A stretch of 17,797 nt of DNA from Flavobacteriaceae bacterium (GTDB lineage Bacteria; Bacteroidota; Bacteroidia; Flavobacteriales; Flavobacteriaceae), in the NCBI GenBank assembly GCA_003533785.1, contig DQCR01000001.1, positions 976 through 18,772 on the forward strand, given 5' to 3'. The notes under the pieces were generated by a model, which was not told where the DNA came from, ran no database searches, and worked only from the letters and a program-made list of their open reading frames with translations. Positions 9,406 through 16,246 of the stretch are shown here, in pieces. Every line of letters begins with the position of its first letter. The first letter of the stretch is position 1. The position numbers and the translations under genes are program-made.

Positions 9406-10146
9406 TTATCTTTCAGATAAAACCAAGCTAAGAATTTCGACCTTTGTCATTTCTCTGACATTGAGAATTTTTTGATAGCTCGATTTTTGCTGTTTGCTGA
9501 GGTAGGAAACTTCGTTGTTGCTTTTGTAAATGTCCGACATGGATTCAAAGAAGTTAGCTGTGATATAGTCATTCTCTTTTTCGTTATGCGGACTGACAAT
9601 TCGGTGCAAGGCCCATCCCTTCAGGTAAGGATTGCTTTTGTGAGAGGGCATAAAATCGTTGAGCTCCATTTTTTCATAATCATAATGACGGGTGGGATCG
9701 ACATTCATATGACTCAATTGGAGATACTTGACGGGTTTGTCTGAAATTGGGGCGAAGCCTCCTTTATAGGTTGTCATTACAAAGTTCATTTTTTCTACCA
9801 GCGACCACCATTGATCACCAACCATGGCTAGTTCCGATTGGGGGAAAATATTTTGTCCTTCCCAATTGACGGTGGGACCCTCTATGGAAGTCATAAGGTG
9901 CGCATAAACAAAAGTGGTGTGTTGTGGGTCGCTATCATTTTCTACACGCCACATATCCCAGGCAATTTTCATACCTTGATCAATAGCATATTTGTGGAGC
10001 TTGGAAAAATAATTTGTTTCGAGTTCGATAAGTTTTTCAGCATTTTCATTTTTCACTGTGACATAATGAAGCCCAACAGGCATGTCTTTTTGGGAAAATG
10101 AGATGGAAAAACATAATAAAAATAATAAAGGCACTAATTTTTTCAT
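9406..10146 (-). CDS. Secreted protein of unknown function (paralogue of 11387-12121)
   Basis: 246 aa. A signal peptide (MKKLVPLLFLLCFSISFSQ) with likely cleavage after SFS points to export. I do not recognise a named family. It clearly resembles the product of 11387-12121: both have FSK(L/V)H followed by IDxG and then a WDxW(R/K)V segment (here 63-68), and a GW-containing segment near the C-terminus (here 177-178). The alternating hydrophobic pattern and the repeated motif suggest two copies of a ferredoxin-like (dimeric alpha+beta barrel) fold, as in NIPSNAP or Dabb proteins; this is inference. It starts 51 bp after the DUF819 stop with no terminator between, so it is probably co-transcribed with that membrane protein. 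A strong terminator follows. Confidence 0.8.
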   Translation of the reverse strand: MKKLVPLLFLLCFSISFSQKDMPVGLHYVTVKNENAEKLIELETNYFSKLHKYAIDQGMKIAWDMWRVENDSDPQHTTFVYAHLMTSIEGPTVNWEGQNIFPQSELAMVGDQWWSLVEKMNFVMTTYKGGFAPISDKPVKYLQLSHMNVDPTRHYDYEKMELNDFMPSHKSNPYLKGWALHRIVSPHNEKENDYITANFFESMSDIYKSNNEVSYLSKQQKSSYQKILNVREMTKVEILSLVLSER

Positions 10147-10197
10147 TAGAATGGTTTTATGGTTATGTATACAATTTATAAAATTGGATTCAATTTT

Positions 10198-11337
10198 TCA
10201 AAGAAAATAGTGCAGTATCCACGCACTGAGAATTCCCCAAAAAGTACCAGTGACCATGCTCAAAATGGCAAGTACAATGGCATGAGGCATTAATTTGGTG
10301 TCGTAGGCTGCGGTGACTGCTGGGGCCGTTGAAATTCCTCCAAAATTGGCCATACTTGCTATGGGTACCCACACCATTGAAACCTTTAGTAGGTAGGCCA
10401 TTCCGAACGAGGCTAAAAATTGTAGCACAAGCCATACCAAAACAATTGCTATAAAAAATAAAGGGAGGTCAAAAGCTCCAAAATTTAATTTTAGGCCTAA
10501 GATGGCCATTACTGTAATGATGCATGCCGAGCCCAATCGCAAACACCAGGGGTGCTTCCAGAAAGAAAGTGTATGGCCTAAGAACAGTCCAAGGAAGGAA
10601 AGCAATAGAATCACTCCCAGAAAAGGAAGTGGAAGAAACACAACAATTCCGATGACTCCAAAAACGATAACTAGGGTTAAGGGACCATTTTTCTTTTTTG
10701 TAGTTTCTGTAGGGTTCACAGGGATGGGGGGTATAGATTCCAATCCAAGGAAGGCATTCAATCGGCCACTTTGTCGAATGAGTTGGAACATTAACAAAGT
10801 CCAAATATTGACGATGATATTATCCAAAACCAAAACCGAAAGAAAAAGGGTCTCGGGAGTACCCACATATTCTTTCAAGACCAATTGGCTCGTACTTCCT
10901 CCAATCCAACTCCCCACAATGGGGATTAGTCCCTTCCAGAGCTCTTGATGGATCAGGCCTTCCGCAGTAGTTGGAAAATATAAGCGTGCGCCGATCAGCA
11001 AAAGGGTGGGGAGCATGGCAATGACAAACGAACCAAAGACAAAGAGCAGAAGTGGCTTAATCCCAACAATCCGCAAGGCCTTTAATGACATGGAAGCCAT
11101 AATGGTAAGGATGGCCAAGGGGATGAGTATGGCTTTGCTCCATTGGTGTATAGCATCCCCTTGAAAATTTAATTCAAACCCTGCACAGACAGCTGCGGGA
11201 ATGATATAAGCAAATAAAATTGGAGGAATCCATTGGAGAAGTTTCTTAACCCATAAGTATTCTTGTCGCTCGAGTAAACGAACGACAACGACAGTTACAA
11301 CAACAAGAACTAGGGCAGAAAAAGAAGGACTATCCAT
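10198..11337 (-). CDS. DUF819 (YjcL-like) integral membrane protein
   Basis: 379 aa with about ten hydrophobic helices. Two glycine-rich blocks mark the family and look like related halves: GSWIGGSTSQL (142-152) and ANFGGISTAPAV (330-341). Such paired G-G-x-S-T stretches often form broken helices at a transport site, so a secondary transporter is likely. No substrate is established for the family as far as I know. The hydrophilic loop near 205-218 separates the halves. The ATG at 11337 lies only 15 bp after a terminator-like hairpin, leaving almost no room for a separate promoter. It is flanked by two paralogous secreted-protein genes on the same strand, which suggests that these proteins and the transporter serve one process. 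Confidence 0.85.
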   Translation of the reverse strand: MDSPSFSALVLVVVTVVVVRLLERQEYLWVKKLLQWIPPILFAYIIPAAVCAGFELNFQGDAIHQWSKAILIPLAILTIMASMSLKALRIVGIKPLLLFVFGSFVIAMLPTLLLIGARLYFPTTAEGLIHQELWKGLIPIVGSWIGGSTSQLVLKEYVGTPETLFLSVLVLDNIIVNIWTLLMFQLIRQSGRLNAFLGLESIPPIPVNPTETTKKKNGPLTLVIVFGVIGIVVFLPLPFLGVILLLSFLGLFLGHTLSFWKHPWCLRLGSACIITVMAILGLKLNFGAFDLPLFFIAIVLVWLVLQFLASFGMAYLLKVSMVWVPIASMANFGGISTAPAVTAAYDTKLMPHAIVLAILSMVTGTFWGILSAWILHYFL

Positions 11338-11352
11338 TACGGATAAAAATAA

Positions 11353-11379
11353 AAAAACCCTCCATGGGGGAGGGTTTTT
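11353..11379 (-). terminator. Terminator-like hairpin just before the DUF819 gene
   Basis: Perfect 11-bp arms AAAAACCCTCC (11353-11363) and GGAGGGTTTTT (11369-11379) around a 5-nt loop. A T-rich tail follows on the minus strand. It lies 7 bp past the stop of the secreted-protein gene and 15 bp before the next start codon. It may be a partial terminator that sets the ratio of upstream to downstream expression. Confidence 0.85.
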
Positions 11380-11386
11380 ATTTGTG

Positions 11387-12121
11387 TTATCTCAACGACT
11401 TGTGTTTTTTCAACAAAACTCTATATTTCAAATCTCTCAGCTTCATCATACTCTGGTAGGCTCTGTCCGCATCGGATATATTGCTTCCCATAAAGGATTT
11501 TAGAAAATCCGAATGACTTGAATACCAATCCACAGTCACGTGGGTATGAGAAATATCAGTTCCATAGTCATCAATTCTTCGTGCAAAATCCCAGCCCACT
11601 CGTTTATCTTGAGCACTCAAACTTTTGGTACCGTTGATTTCAGCACTTTCATAGCTCTTCCACTTATCTCCCTTGAGCTTGATTACATTAAAAGCCATGA
11701 ATTCAGGAACGTCTGCAGCCCCGGATTTACGAATTTGAGCAAGTCCCATATATTTAACAACGCCAACAATCTCTCTGACTTCTTTCAGATCTTTGCTTCT
11801 CATACTCCAATCCCTTTCGGTCAAACTCTCAGACCATTCGGGTTCAAAAGCATTTATTTTTTCCTGCATGTCTACCTGGTAAATGGTGGTAAAAATATGG
11901 GTAAAACTTTCTTGAGGAGCATCGTAAACTTTCCAGACATCCCAACCCACTATAATGCCAGCATCTATTCTCTGCTGATGCACTTTTGAGAATACATTCT
12001 CAATGTAGTTGTCGTAGGCTTGAACATCATGAGCATTGATATAAGTATTTTCAAACACGAGTCCTTGAGCGATGACACCGCTCGTAAAAAGTAAAAGAAA
12101 TAATAGGGTAATTTTTTTCAT
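11387..12121 (-). CDS. Secreted protein of unknown function (paralogue of 9406-10146)
   Basis: 244 aa from the ATG at 12121, which begins a normal signal peptide (MKKITLLFLLLFTSGVIAQ, cleavage before QG). A longer frame reaching 12190 would add 23 residues before the signal peptide and is unlikely. No named family is recognised. A motif occurs twice: VGWDVWKV...FTHIFTTIY (58-81) and VGWDFARRI...HTHVTVDWY (175-200), with W60 to H75 and W177 to H192 both 15 apart. This indicates an internal duplication, perhaps of a ferredoxin-like domain. It resembles the protein at 9406-10146 across its length. It starts 81 bp after the histidine-phosphatase stop; a TATTTTG box lies in that gap. The role is unknown; the histidines and tryptophans in the repeats could form a binding site. 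Confidence 0.8.
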   Translation of the reverse strand: MKKITLLFLLLFTSGVIAQGLVFENTYINAHDVQAYDNYIENVFSKVHQQRIDAGIIVGWDVWKVYDAPQESFTHIFTTIYQVDMQEKINAFEPEWSESLTERDWSMRSKDLKEVREIVGVVKYMGLAQIRKSGAADVPEFMAFNVIKLKGDKWKSYESAEINGTKSLSAQDKRVGWDFARRIDDYGTDISHTHVTVDWYSSHSDFLKSFMGSNISDADRAYQSMMKLRDLKYRVLLKKHKSLR

Positions 12122-12145
12122 TTTAATTGGTTTAAAGGTTGAAAC

Positions 12146-12152
12146 CAAAATA
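12146..12152 (-). promoter_or_regulatory. Possible -7 box (TATTTTG) of the secreted protein gene
   Basis: The minus strand reads TATTTTG 25 bp before the ATG at 12121, the same heptamer as upstream of the M49 and metallophosphoesterase genes. If real, the gene can be transcribed apart from the histidine-phosphatase gene upstream. Confidence 0.25.
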
Positions 12153-12202
12153 AGGAAATATCGTGAAATAATCCTCTTATTTGACCCCAATTGAAACCAA
12201 TA

Positions 12203-12739
12203 TCAATCTATAGAAAGAACTTGACCACTGGCTATTTCACCGCGAACATGAATGATGTAGAGCAGCCCATTAACTCGGTCATTTATTTCTGGATAAACTT
12301 CTTTTTTTAAAATAGCATTGGCCAAGTAAGGAGTAGTATTGCTATGCCCAACCACCAACACCGTCTTCCCTCGATTCTTATCTTTAAATTCGTCATTGTA
12401 AAGCCTCTTCATATCATAATAGAATATTGGCAATTGTTGTTGAAGCGCAGTAGGTTTTACCGTTTCAATAGTTCGAAAGTAGGGAGTGGAATAAATACAA
12501 TCGAATACAACTCCCTCAAACACTTTATTCCAATATTGGGCTCGTTGTTTTCCTTTTTTGGTGAGGTGAGGATTGCTATTGCCTGGATTCACTCTGTCTT
12601 TTTCGGCGTGACGAATCAAATAATAGGTAGTACTCTCTTGAGCCCAAAGAGACGATCCAATGACTAAAAAAAAGAGAATCAATGAACCTCGCAAGGAAGT
12701 ATTTGGTAAGAATTTAATGGATGTGCGTATTTTTTTCAT
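12203..12739 (-). CDS. Secreted histidine phosphatase family protein (phosphoglycerate mutase-like)
   Basis: 178 aa from the ATG at 12739; a TTG three codons upstream is less likely. A signal peptide or anchor at about residues 15-34 (SLRGSLILFFLVIGSSLWAQ) suggests cleavage before QES and a periplasmic location. The catalytic RHA motif is clear: LIRHAEK with H44 as phospho-acceptor. STPYFRTIET supplies R89 and GHSNTT supplies the second catalytic histidine H132. The size and RHAEK motif are like SixA-type short phosphatases. Possible substrates include phosphosugars, nucleotides or phosphoproteins; none can be chosen from sequence. It is the first gene of the run leading to the DUF819 transporter, so it could process a substrate for that system. 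It may have its own promoter, since a terminator lies upstream. Confidence 0.87.
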   Translation of the reverse strand: MKKIRTSIKFLPNTSLRGSLILFFLVIGSSLWAQESTTYYLIRHAEKDRVNPGNSNPHLTKKGKQRAQYWNKVFEGVVFDCIYSTPYFRTIETVKPTALQQQLPIFYYDMKRLYNDEFKDKNRGKTVLVVGHSNTTPYLANAILKKEVYPEINDRVNGLLYIIHVRGEIASGQVLSID

Positions 12740-12890
12740 CTCTAACAAGATACCCTATTTCATTGCGAAAAAGAAAAGTAAATCCTCAAATCGAGATGCT
12801 CTAACAAACGGTCAAATCCCGGATGCAAATACTGATTGAGAGGGCTTGGATGAGTTGAACCCTTTTTTTCGAAGGTTGAAAATAAATAAA

Positions 12891-12911
12891 AACCCTCCTA
12901 GAAGGAGGGTT
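12891..12911 (-). terminator. Terminator of the second NTF2-like lipoprotein gene
   Basis: Perfect 9-bp arms AACCCTCCT (12891-12899) and AGGAGGGTT (12903-12911) with a 3-nt loop, followed on the minus strand by a T-rich tail. It lies 64 bp past the lipoprotein stop codon. Confidence 0.85.
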
Positions 12912-12975
12912 AAAGAGTCGTCAATTGATGAGCAATTATATGTTTGCAACATCGTTACGTTCAGTGATTTTTAAC

Positions 12976-13473
12976 TTATTCTGAAGCAGCAGTAATGGCA
13001 TTAAGGAGTCCTGTATTGTCAAGGTATTCATCCACTTCGGTGATTTTATGCTCTTCATTAAAACGGAAAACCTCATAGGCCTTTATTTCTCCAATGGCTC
13101 CGTTTTCTGCATCAGCAGTCCATCGTATATAGGCTCGTACACTTCCATCGGGATAGAAGTTATTATCGACTCCAGGATAGAAATCTCGGTCATTGGCTTT
13201 GATATTGTTCATCAACTGCATCATGCCTCCGTAAAGTTCCATCAGTTCTGTTTTGTTGAGCACCTTGCCACCAAAGGCAGGGGGATTGAATTGAGTTTCT
13301 TCAGAATAGAAGCTAGCAGCGGCTTCCAAGTCTTCATTTTCGAGTGCGTCGAAAAGAGCGTGTACGACCTTCGCATTTTCTCTAAAATCGGGGAGTTTGG
13401 TTTCGTATGGATTGGGTTGGGCACAGGAAAGCAAAAGACTTGCAACTAGACCCAGAAAAAGGAATTTTTTCAT
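12976..13473 (-). CDS. NTF2-like lipoprotein (second copy)
   Basis: 165 aa. The signal peptide MKKFLFLGLVASLLLSC has a good lipobox (LLSC) with C17 lipidated. The mature part follows the NTF2 plan: an amphipathic helix (NAKVVHALFDALENEDLEAA), SFYSEETQFNPPAF, KTELMELYGGM, then strands and a C-terminal EVFRFNEEHKITEVDEYLD. The FYSEETQFNPP...LNKTELM and RFNEEHKI blocks match the third copy at 17235-17797 (LYADSLKWSPP...LGKEELM, QFNEDGKV), so these two are closer to each other than to the copy at 4321. A small-molecule-binding or enzymatic role is possible, but no active site can be named. It appears monocistronic, divergent from the creatininase-like gene. Confidence 0.82.
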   Translation of the reverse strand: MKKFLFLGLVASLLLSCAQPNPYETKLPDFRENAKVVHALFDALENEDLEAAASFYSEETQFNPPAFGGKVLNKTELMELYGGMMQLMNNIKANDRDFYPGVDNNFYPDGSVRAYIRWTADAENGAIGEIKAYEVFRFNEEHKITEVDEYLDNTGLLNAITAASE

Positions 13474-13515
13474 TTCATATTAAATTAAAGTTAAAATGGG
13501 AATATACAAATTCAT

Positions 13516-13544
13516 ACCCAATCGCTGACCTACTTTTATTGGGT
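13516..13544. repeat. Inverted repeat in the divergent spacer 13474-13661
   Basis: ACCCAAT (13516-13522) and ATTGGGT (13538-13544) are perfect 7-bp arms separated by 15 bp. They lie 43 bp before the lipoprotein start and 118 bp before the amidohydrolase start. This could be a regulator site or a leader hairpin; nothing distinguishes these from the sequence. Confidence 0.35.
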
Positions 13545-13661
13545 GTTATTCGGGTTTTTAAATAGTGAAAGTCATAAGCTTCACCAAACAATTCAGAGGC
13601 TATTTCTGGATTTTACAATAAACTTTCAAGATATTTGATTGAAATACTAAATCCATTCAGC

Positions 13662-14423
13662 ATGAGACCTTACCTGTTATCTGAGTGTTCTTGGCGCGAA
13701 TTAGAAACCAAAAGATATGAATTGGCGGTGCTTCCTTGGGGCGCTACTGAGGCGCATAATTATCATTTGCCCTATGGCACTGATGTCTACGAAGCCGATG
13801 CCATTGCTATTGCTGCGGGTGAAAAAGCTTGGAATAAAGGAGCCCAAGTCGTCATTCTTCCCACCATTCCCTTTGGAGTGAATACTGGGCAAACTGATAT
13901 TTATTTGGATATAAATATGAATCCCACTACTCAAATGGCCATCCTCAAAGATGTGTTGACCGTACTCAATCGTCAAGGGATTCATAAATTTTTGATTCTT
14001 AATAGCCACGGTGGGAATGACTTTAAACCTTTACTCAGAGAACTTGGATTGGCATTTCCCAAGATGCTATTGAGTAGCTGCAATTGGTTTCAAGCTCTCG
14101 ATAAATCTCAATATTTTAAGGAAGAAGGAGATCATGCAGATGAAATGGAAACCAGCATTATGATGCATATCCAGCCCCATCTGGTTCTTCCCTTGGAAAC
14201 CGCTGGAGAGGGAAAAGAAAAAAAGAATAGTATTTCAGCCTTTCGGGAAAAATGGGCTTGGACCGAACGGCGATGGTCTCAAGTAACAGAGGACACTGGG
14301 ATTGGAAATCCAAAAAAATCCAATGCAATAAAAGGGAAGCGTTTTTTTGAAGCTGTCACCGATAAACTCGGGTTATTGATGTATGATTTGGTGCAAGCCG
14401 ATCCCAATCAACTCTATCAATAA
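13662..14423 (+). CDS. Creatininase family amidohydrolase
   Basis: 253 aa from the ATG at 13662; a frame from an upstream TTG would add nine residues and is less likely. The family signature GATEAHNYHLPYGTD (27-41) gives metal ligands E30, H32 and D41. SHGGND supplies H116, and HADEMETS (158-165) matches the usual GHAGExETS block, with E163 conserved. Members open amide or lactam bonds (creatinine, formamidopyrimidines, peptide-precursor processing in mycofactocin synthesis). The usual GxTEQHGPHLP is changed to EAHNYHLP, so the substrate is probably not creatinine. It has no signal peptide and is expected in the cytoplasm. It stands alone on the plus strand and converges on the cupin gene with only 6 bp between stop codons. 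Confidence 0.88.
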   Translation: MRPYLLSECSWRELETKRYELAVLPWGATEAHNYHLPYGTDVYEADAIAIAAGEKAWNKGAQVVILPTIPFGVNTGQTDIYLDINMNPTTQMAILKDVLTVLNRQGIHKFLILNSHGGNDFKPLLRELGLAFPKMLLSSCNWFQALDKSQYFKEEGDHADEMETSIMMHIQPHLVLPLETAGEGKEKKNSISAFREKWAWTERRWSQVTEDTGIGNPKKSNAIKGKRFFEAVTDKLGLLMYDLVQADPNQLYQ

Positions 14424-14429
14424 AGACCT

Positions 14430-14861
14430 TTAGTCGATATTGATTTGGTCATACGTTTGTTTAGAGAGCTTCTCCGTCCAAATCGTTTCACTGGCACCAT
14501 AGATAGCAAGATAGGATATGTTATGCTCGGGTGTTGAACTATGCCAATGTTCAGTGTCCTTATCACATTTAACAATAGCTCCTTCTTCTAGGACAATAAC
14601 TTCTTTTCCACGCTCTTGGTAAAAGCCTTTTCCAGAAATAACAATGAGTACTTGTCCGGTAGAATGCTTGTGCCAGTCGAGTGTAGAATCGGCACTAAAG
14701 GTGGCTTGGGTTATATTATAGGCAAAGTCATCTTCTGCAATGACAATCCGATTCAGCCAAGCATTTCCTATATAATGGGTATTGGGTGCTTTTTTTTCAA
14801 TGGATAAGTCTGTATTCAAAAAAGAACTCAACTTATATCCCGGGGTTTGCGACCACTCCAA
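14430..14861 (-). CDS. Cupin-domain protein with an irregular 5' end
   Basis: 143 aa from a TTG at 14861. One cupin barrel is clear: motif 1 is WHKHSTGQ (63-70) with H64, H66 and Q70 in place of the usual Glu; motif 2 is EHWHSS (104-109) with H105/H107 as the last metal ligand. This resembles small metal-binding cupins acting as isomerases, dioxygenases or carboxymuconolactone-type enzymes; the substrate is unknown. The start is uncertain. The frame stays open upstream of the TTG as LLLFAICPV, which looks like the core of a signal peptide, and is then closed by a TGA, with no ATG or GTG in frame. The native protein may have been exported and lost its start by a small indel, or the TTG may be real. 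It converges on the amidohydrolase gene. Confidence 0.8.
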   Translation of the reverse strand: MEWSQTPGYKLSSFLNTDLSIEKKAPNTHYIGNAWLNRIVIAEDDFAYNITQATFSADSTLDWHKHSTGQVLIVISGKGFYQERGKEVIVLEEGAIVKCDKDTEHWHSSTPEHNISYLAIYGASETIWTEKLSKQTYDQINID

Positions 14862-15220
14862 GACAGGGCATATAGCAAAGAGGAGTAATCAATTTTCACA
14901 AGCGATGGATTTTGATTGAAGATACTGTAATTCCTTGAATCTGATCCTTCTTCATTATTCTGCTATTCGGAAGCGATACTATATAGGAAAGCCTTATTGT
15001 GGCATTGTAAAAAAGAATTTAGCTCGCTGATAAGTAACGAATTATACTATAGTTTTATATTGGATTTAGAGTTTGGTTTTATGTGGGGATGAAGTAGATG
15101 AAGTGAGGCTGGTGTACGGAGGTTCTTCTTTATTGATTCCCCACTTTTATGGATACTGACTCAATCTTTTTCCCATTCAAAATTTTCTAGGACAGATAAA
15201 CAATGCACAGCTCAACAGAG
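14862..15220. other. 359-bp stretch without a recognisable gene
   Basis: This lies upstream of the cupin gene and downstream of the glycosyltransferase gene, both minus strand. Six-frame reading gives only short, low-quality frames. The left end holds the signal-peptide-like codons of the cupin frame. Imperfect symmetry is seen in GTGGGGA (15083-15089) and TCCCCAC (15138-15144). No terminator for the glycosyltransferase operon is apparent. It presumably holds the cupin promoter. Confidence 0.6.
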
Positions 15221-16246
15221 TTAATTGAGGTGGGAAAGGGGTGCTTTGGCAAATTTATATTTGATAAAATCAATAGCCATTTGATCAACCAGATGACTCA
15301 ATTCATCTTCAAATTCGAGCTGGATGGCTCTGGGGCTTCGCAGCCATTGTTCAATATTTTTCAACTGTTTGCGAGAAAAATTTTTCAAGACAGGAACACC
15401 TATTTTTTTGAGAGCAGCGGCATTATAGGATTGTTCAATTTGCCCTTTCATTGGGATTGCCAAAAGGGGCTTATTCAAGTATAAGGCTTCGGCAGTTGTT
15501 GTGAACCCGGCATTAGTAATAACACCATCTGCGGCACCCATGTACTTTAGAAAAACCTTCTCGCTTATCGGGTGAAGATTAGAGGATCCTATTTTCGCTT
15601 CGTGGTTCCTATGGGGAGTGAAAATATGCCAATTAATATGGGAGAATTTTTGTGTAATTTCCAAAATATTTTTTTCCTCATACGCGGGTAAGTAGACGAC
15701 TATTCCCATTCCCTGAGAGGGAACTAGTTTTTTTACTTGGGAACGAATGATCGGGTAGAAAATCTTTGAATTAAACTTCAGATAGTGCAATCCATATTCT
15801 ATTTTGGCGGGAGCAAACCATTTTAGATATTGAATGGATGCGCGGAATTTTTTTTTGGGTTTTGGCACTCCTTTTTGCCATAGAGATATTTGGTTACTCA
15901 ATCCAAAACACAACCCTGCTTTGAGTTTGCAAGACCAAGCCGATATCGGTTCAAAATCAGAAATGATTAGATCGTATTGCTCTGTGCGCAGTTGAATTAC
16001 ATCACTTAAAAACTGCCATAAATTATTTTTGAATAGGGTTTTAAACCAGTCGATTCCTCCTTTTTTATTGAAAATGAGAGTGAGCCCTCGGTAGTGTTTT
16101 TTTATCGGATACCCCAAGTCTAGTTGCGTTTTGGGTCCGCTAAGAATTACATCAAACTGGAATCGACGCTCCAAGTGAGGAATGAGTTCTTTGGCTCGGC
16201 TAATGTGACCATTTCCTGTAGATTGAATAGCGTAGAGTACTTTCAT
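15221..16246 (-). CDS. GT-B glycosyltransferase, MurG/UGT-like
   Basis: 341 aa. The N-terminus MKVLYAIQSTGNGHISRAKEL carries the GNGH loop (11-14) of GT-B enzymes such as MurG and the MJ1255/TIGR00661 group. Acidic ISDFEP is at 95-100. The nucleotide-sugar donor domain is marked by TNAGFTTTAEALYLNKPLLAIP (244-265) and GQIEQSYNA (268-276), typical of the C-terminal GT-B half. There is no signal peptide or membrane helix; it probably works at the inner face of the cytoplasmic membrane on a lipid or polysaccharide acceptor. Its ATG overlaps the stop of the upstream phosphoesterase gene by 4 bp (ATGA), so the two are translationally coupled. Donor and acceptor cannot be read from the sequence. 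No terminator is visible after it. Confidence 0.87.
   Translation of the reverse strand: MKVLYAIQSTGNGHISRAKELIPHLERRFQFDVILSGPKTQLDLGYPIKKHYRGLTLIFNKKGGIDWFKTLFKNNLWQFLSDVIQLRTEQYDLIISDFEPISAWSCKLKAGLCFGLSNQISLWQKGVPKPKKKFRASIQYLKWFAPAKIEYGLHYLKFNSKIFYPIIRSQVKKLVPSQGMGIVVYLPAYEEKNILEITQKFSHINWHIFTPHRNHEAKIGSSNLHPISEKVFLKYMGAADGVITNAGFTTTAEALYLNKPLLAIPMKGQIEQSYNAAALKKIGVPVLKNFSRKQLKNIEQWLRSPRAIQLEFEDELSHLVDQMAIDFIKYKFAKAPLSHLN

Noticed and set aside
10502..10948. 148-codon open frame on the plus strand
   Set aside because: It lies wholly antisense to the DUF819 gene, its protein is low in hydrophobic order and has no recognisable motif.
11540..11989. 149-codon open frame on the plus strand
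   Set aside because: Antisense to the secreted-protein gene at 11387-12121, which has a signal peptide, a paralogue and a terminator; the plus frame has none of these.
12122..12190. N-terminal extension of the secreted protein at 11387-12121
   Set aside because: It would put 23 residues in front of a complete MKK-type signal peptide, which is not how exported proteins begin.
13048..13449. 133-codon open frame on the plus strand
   Set aside because: Antisense to an NTF2-like lipoprotein gene with a clear lipobox and homologous copies in the window.
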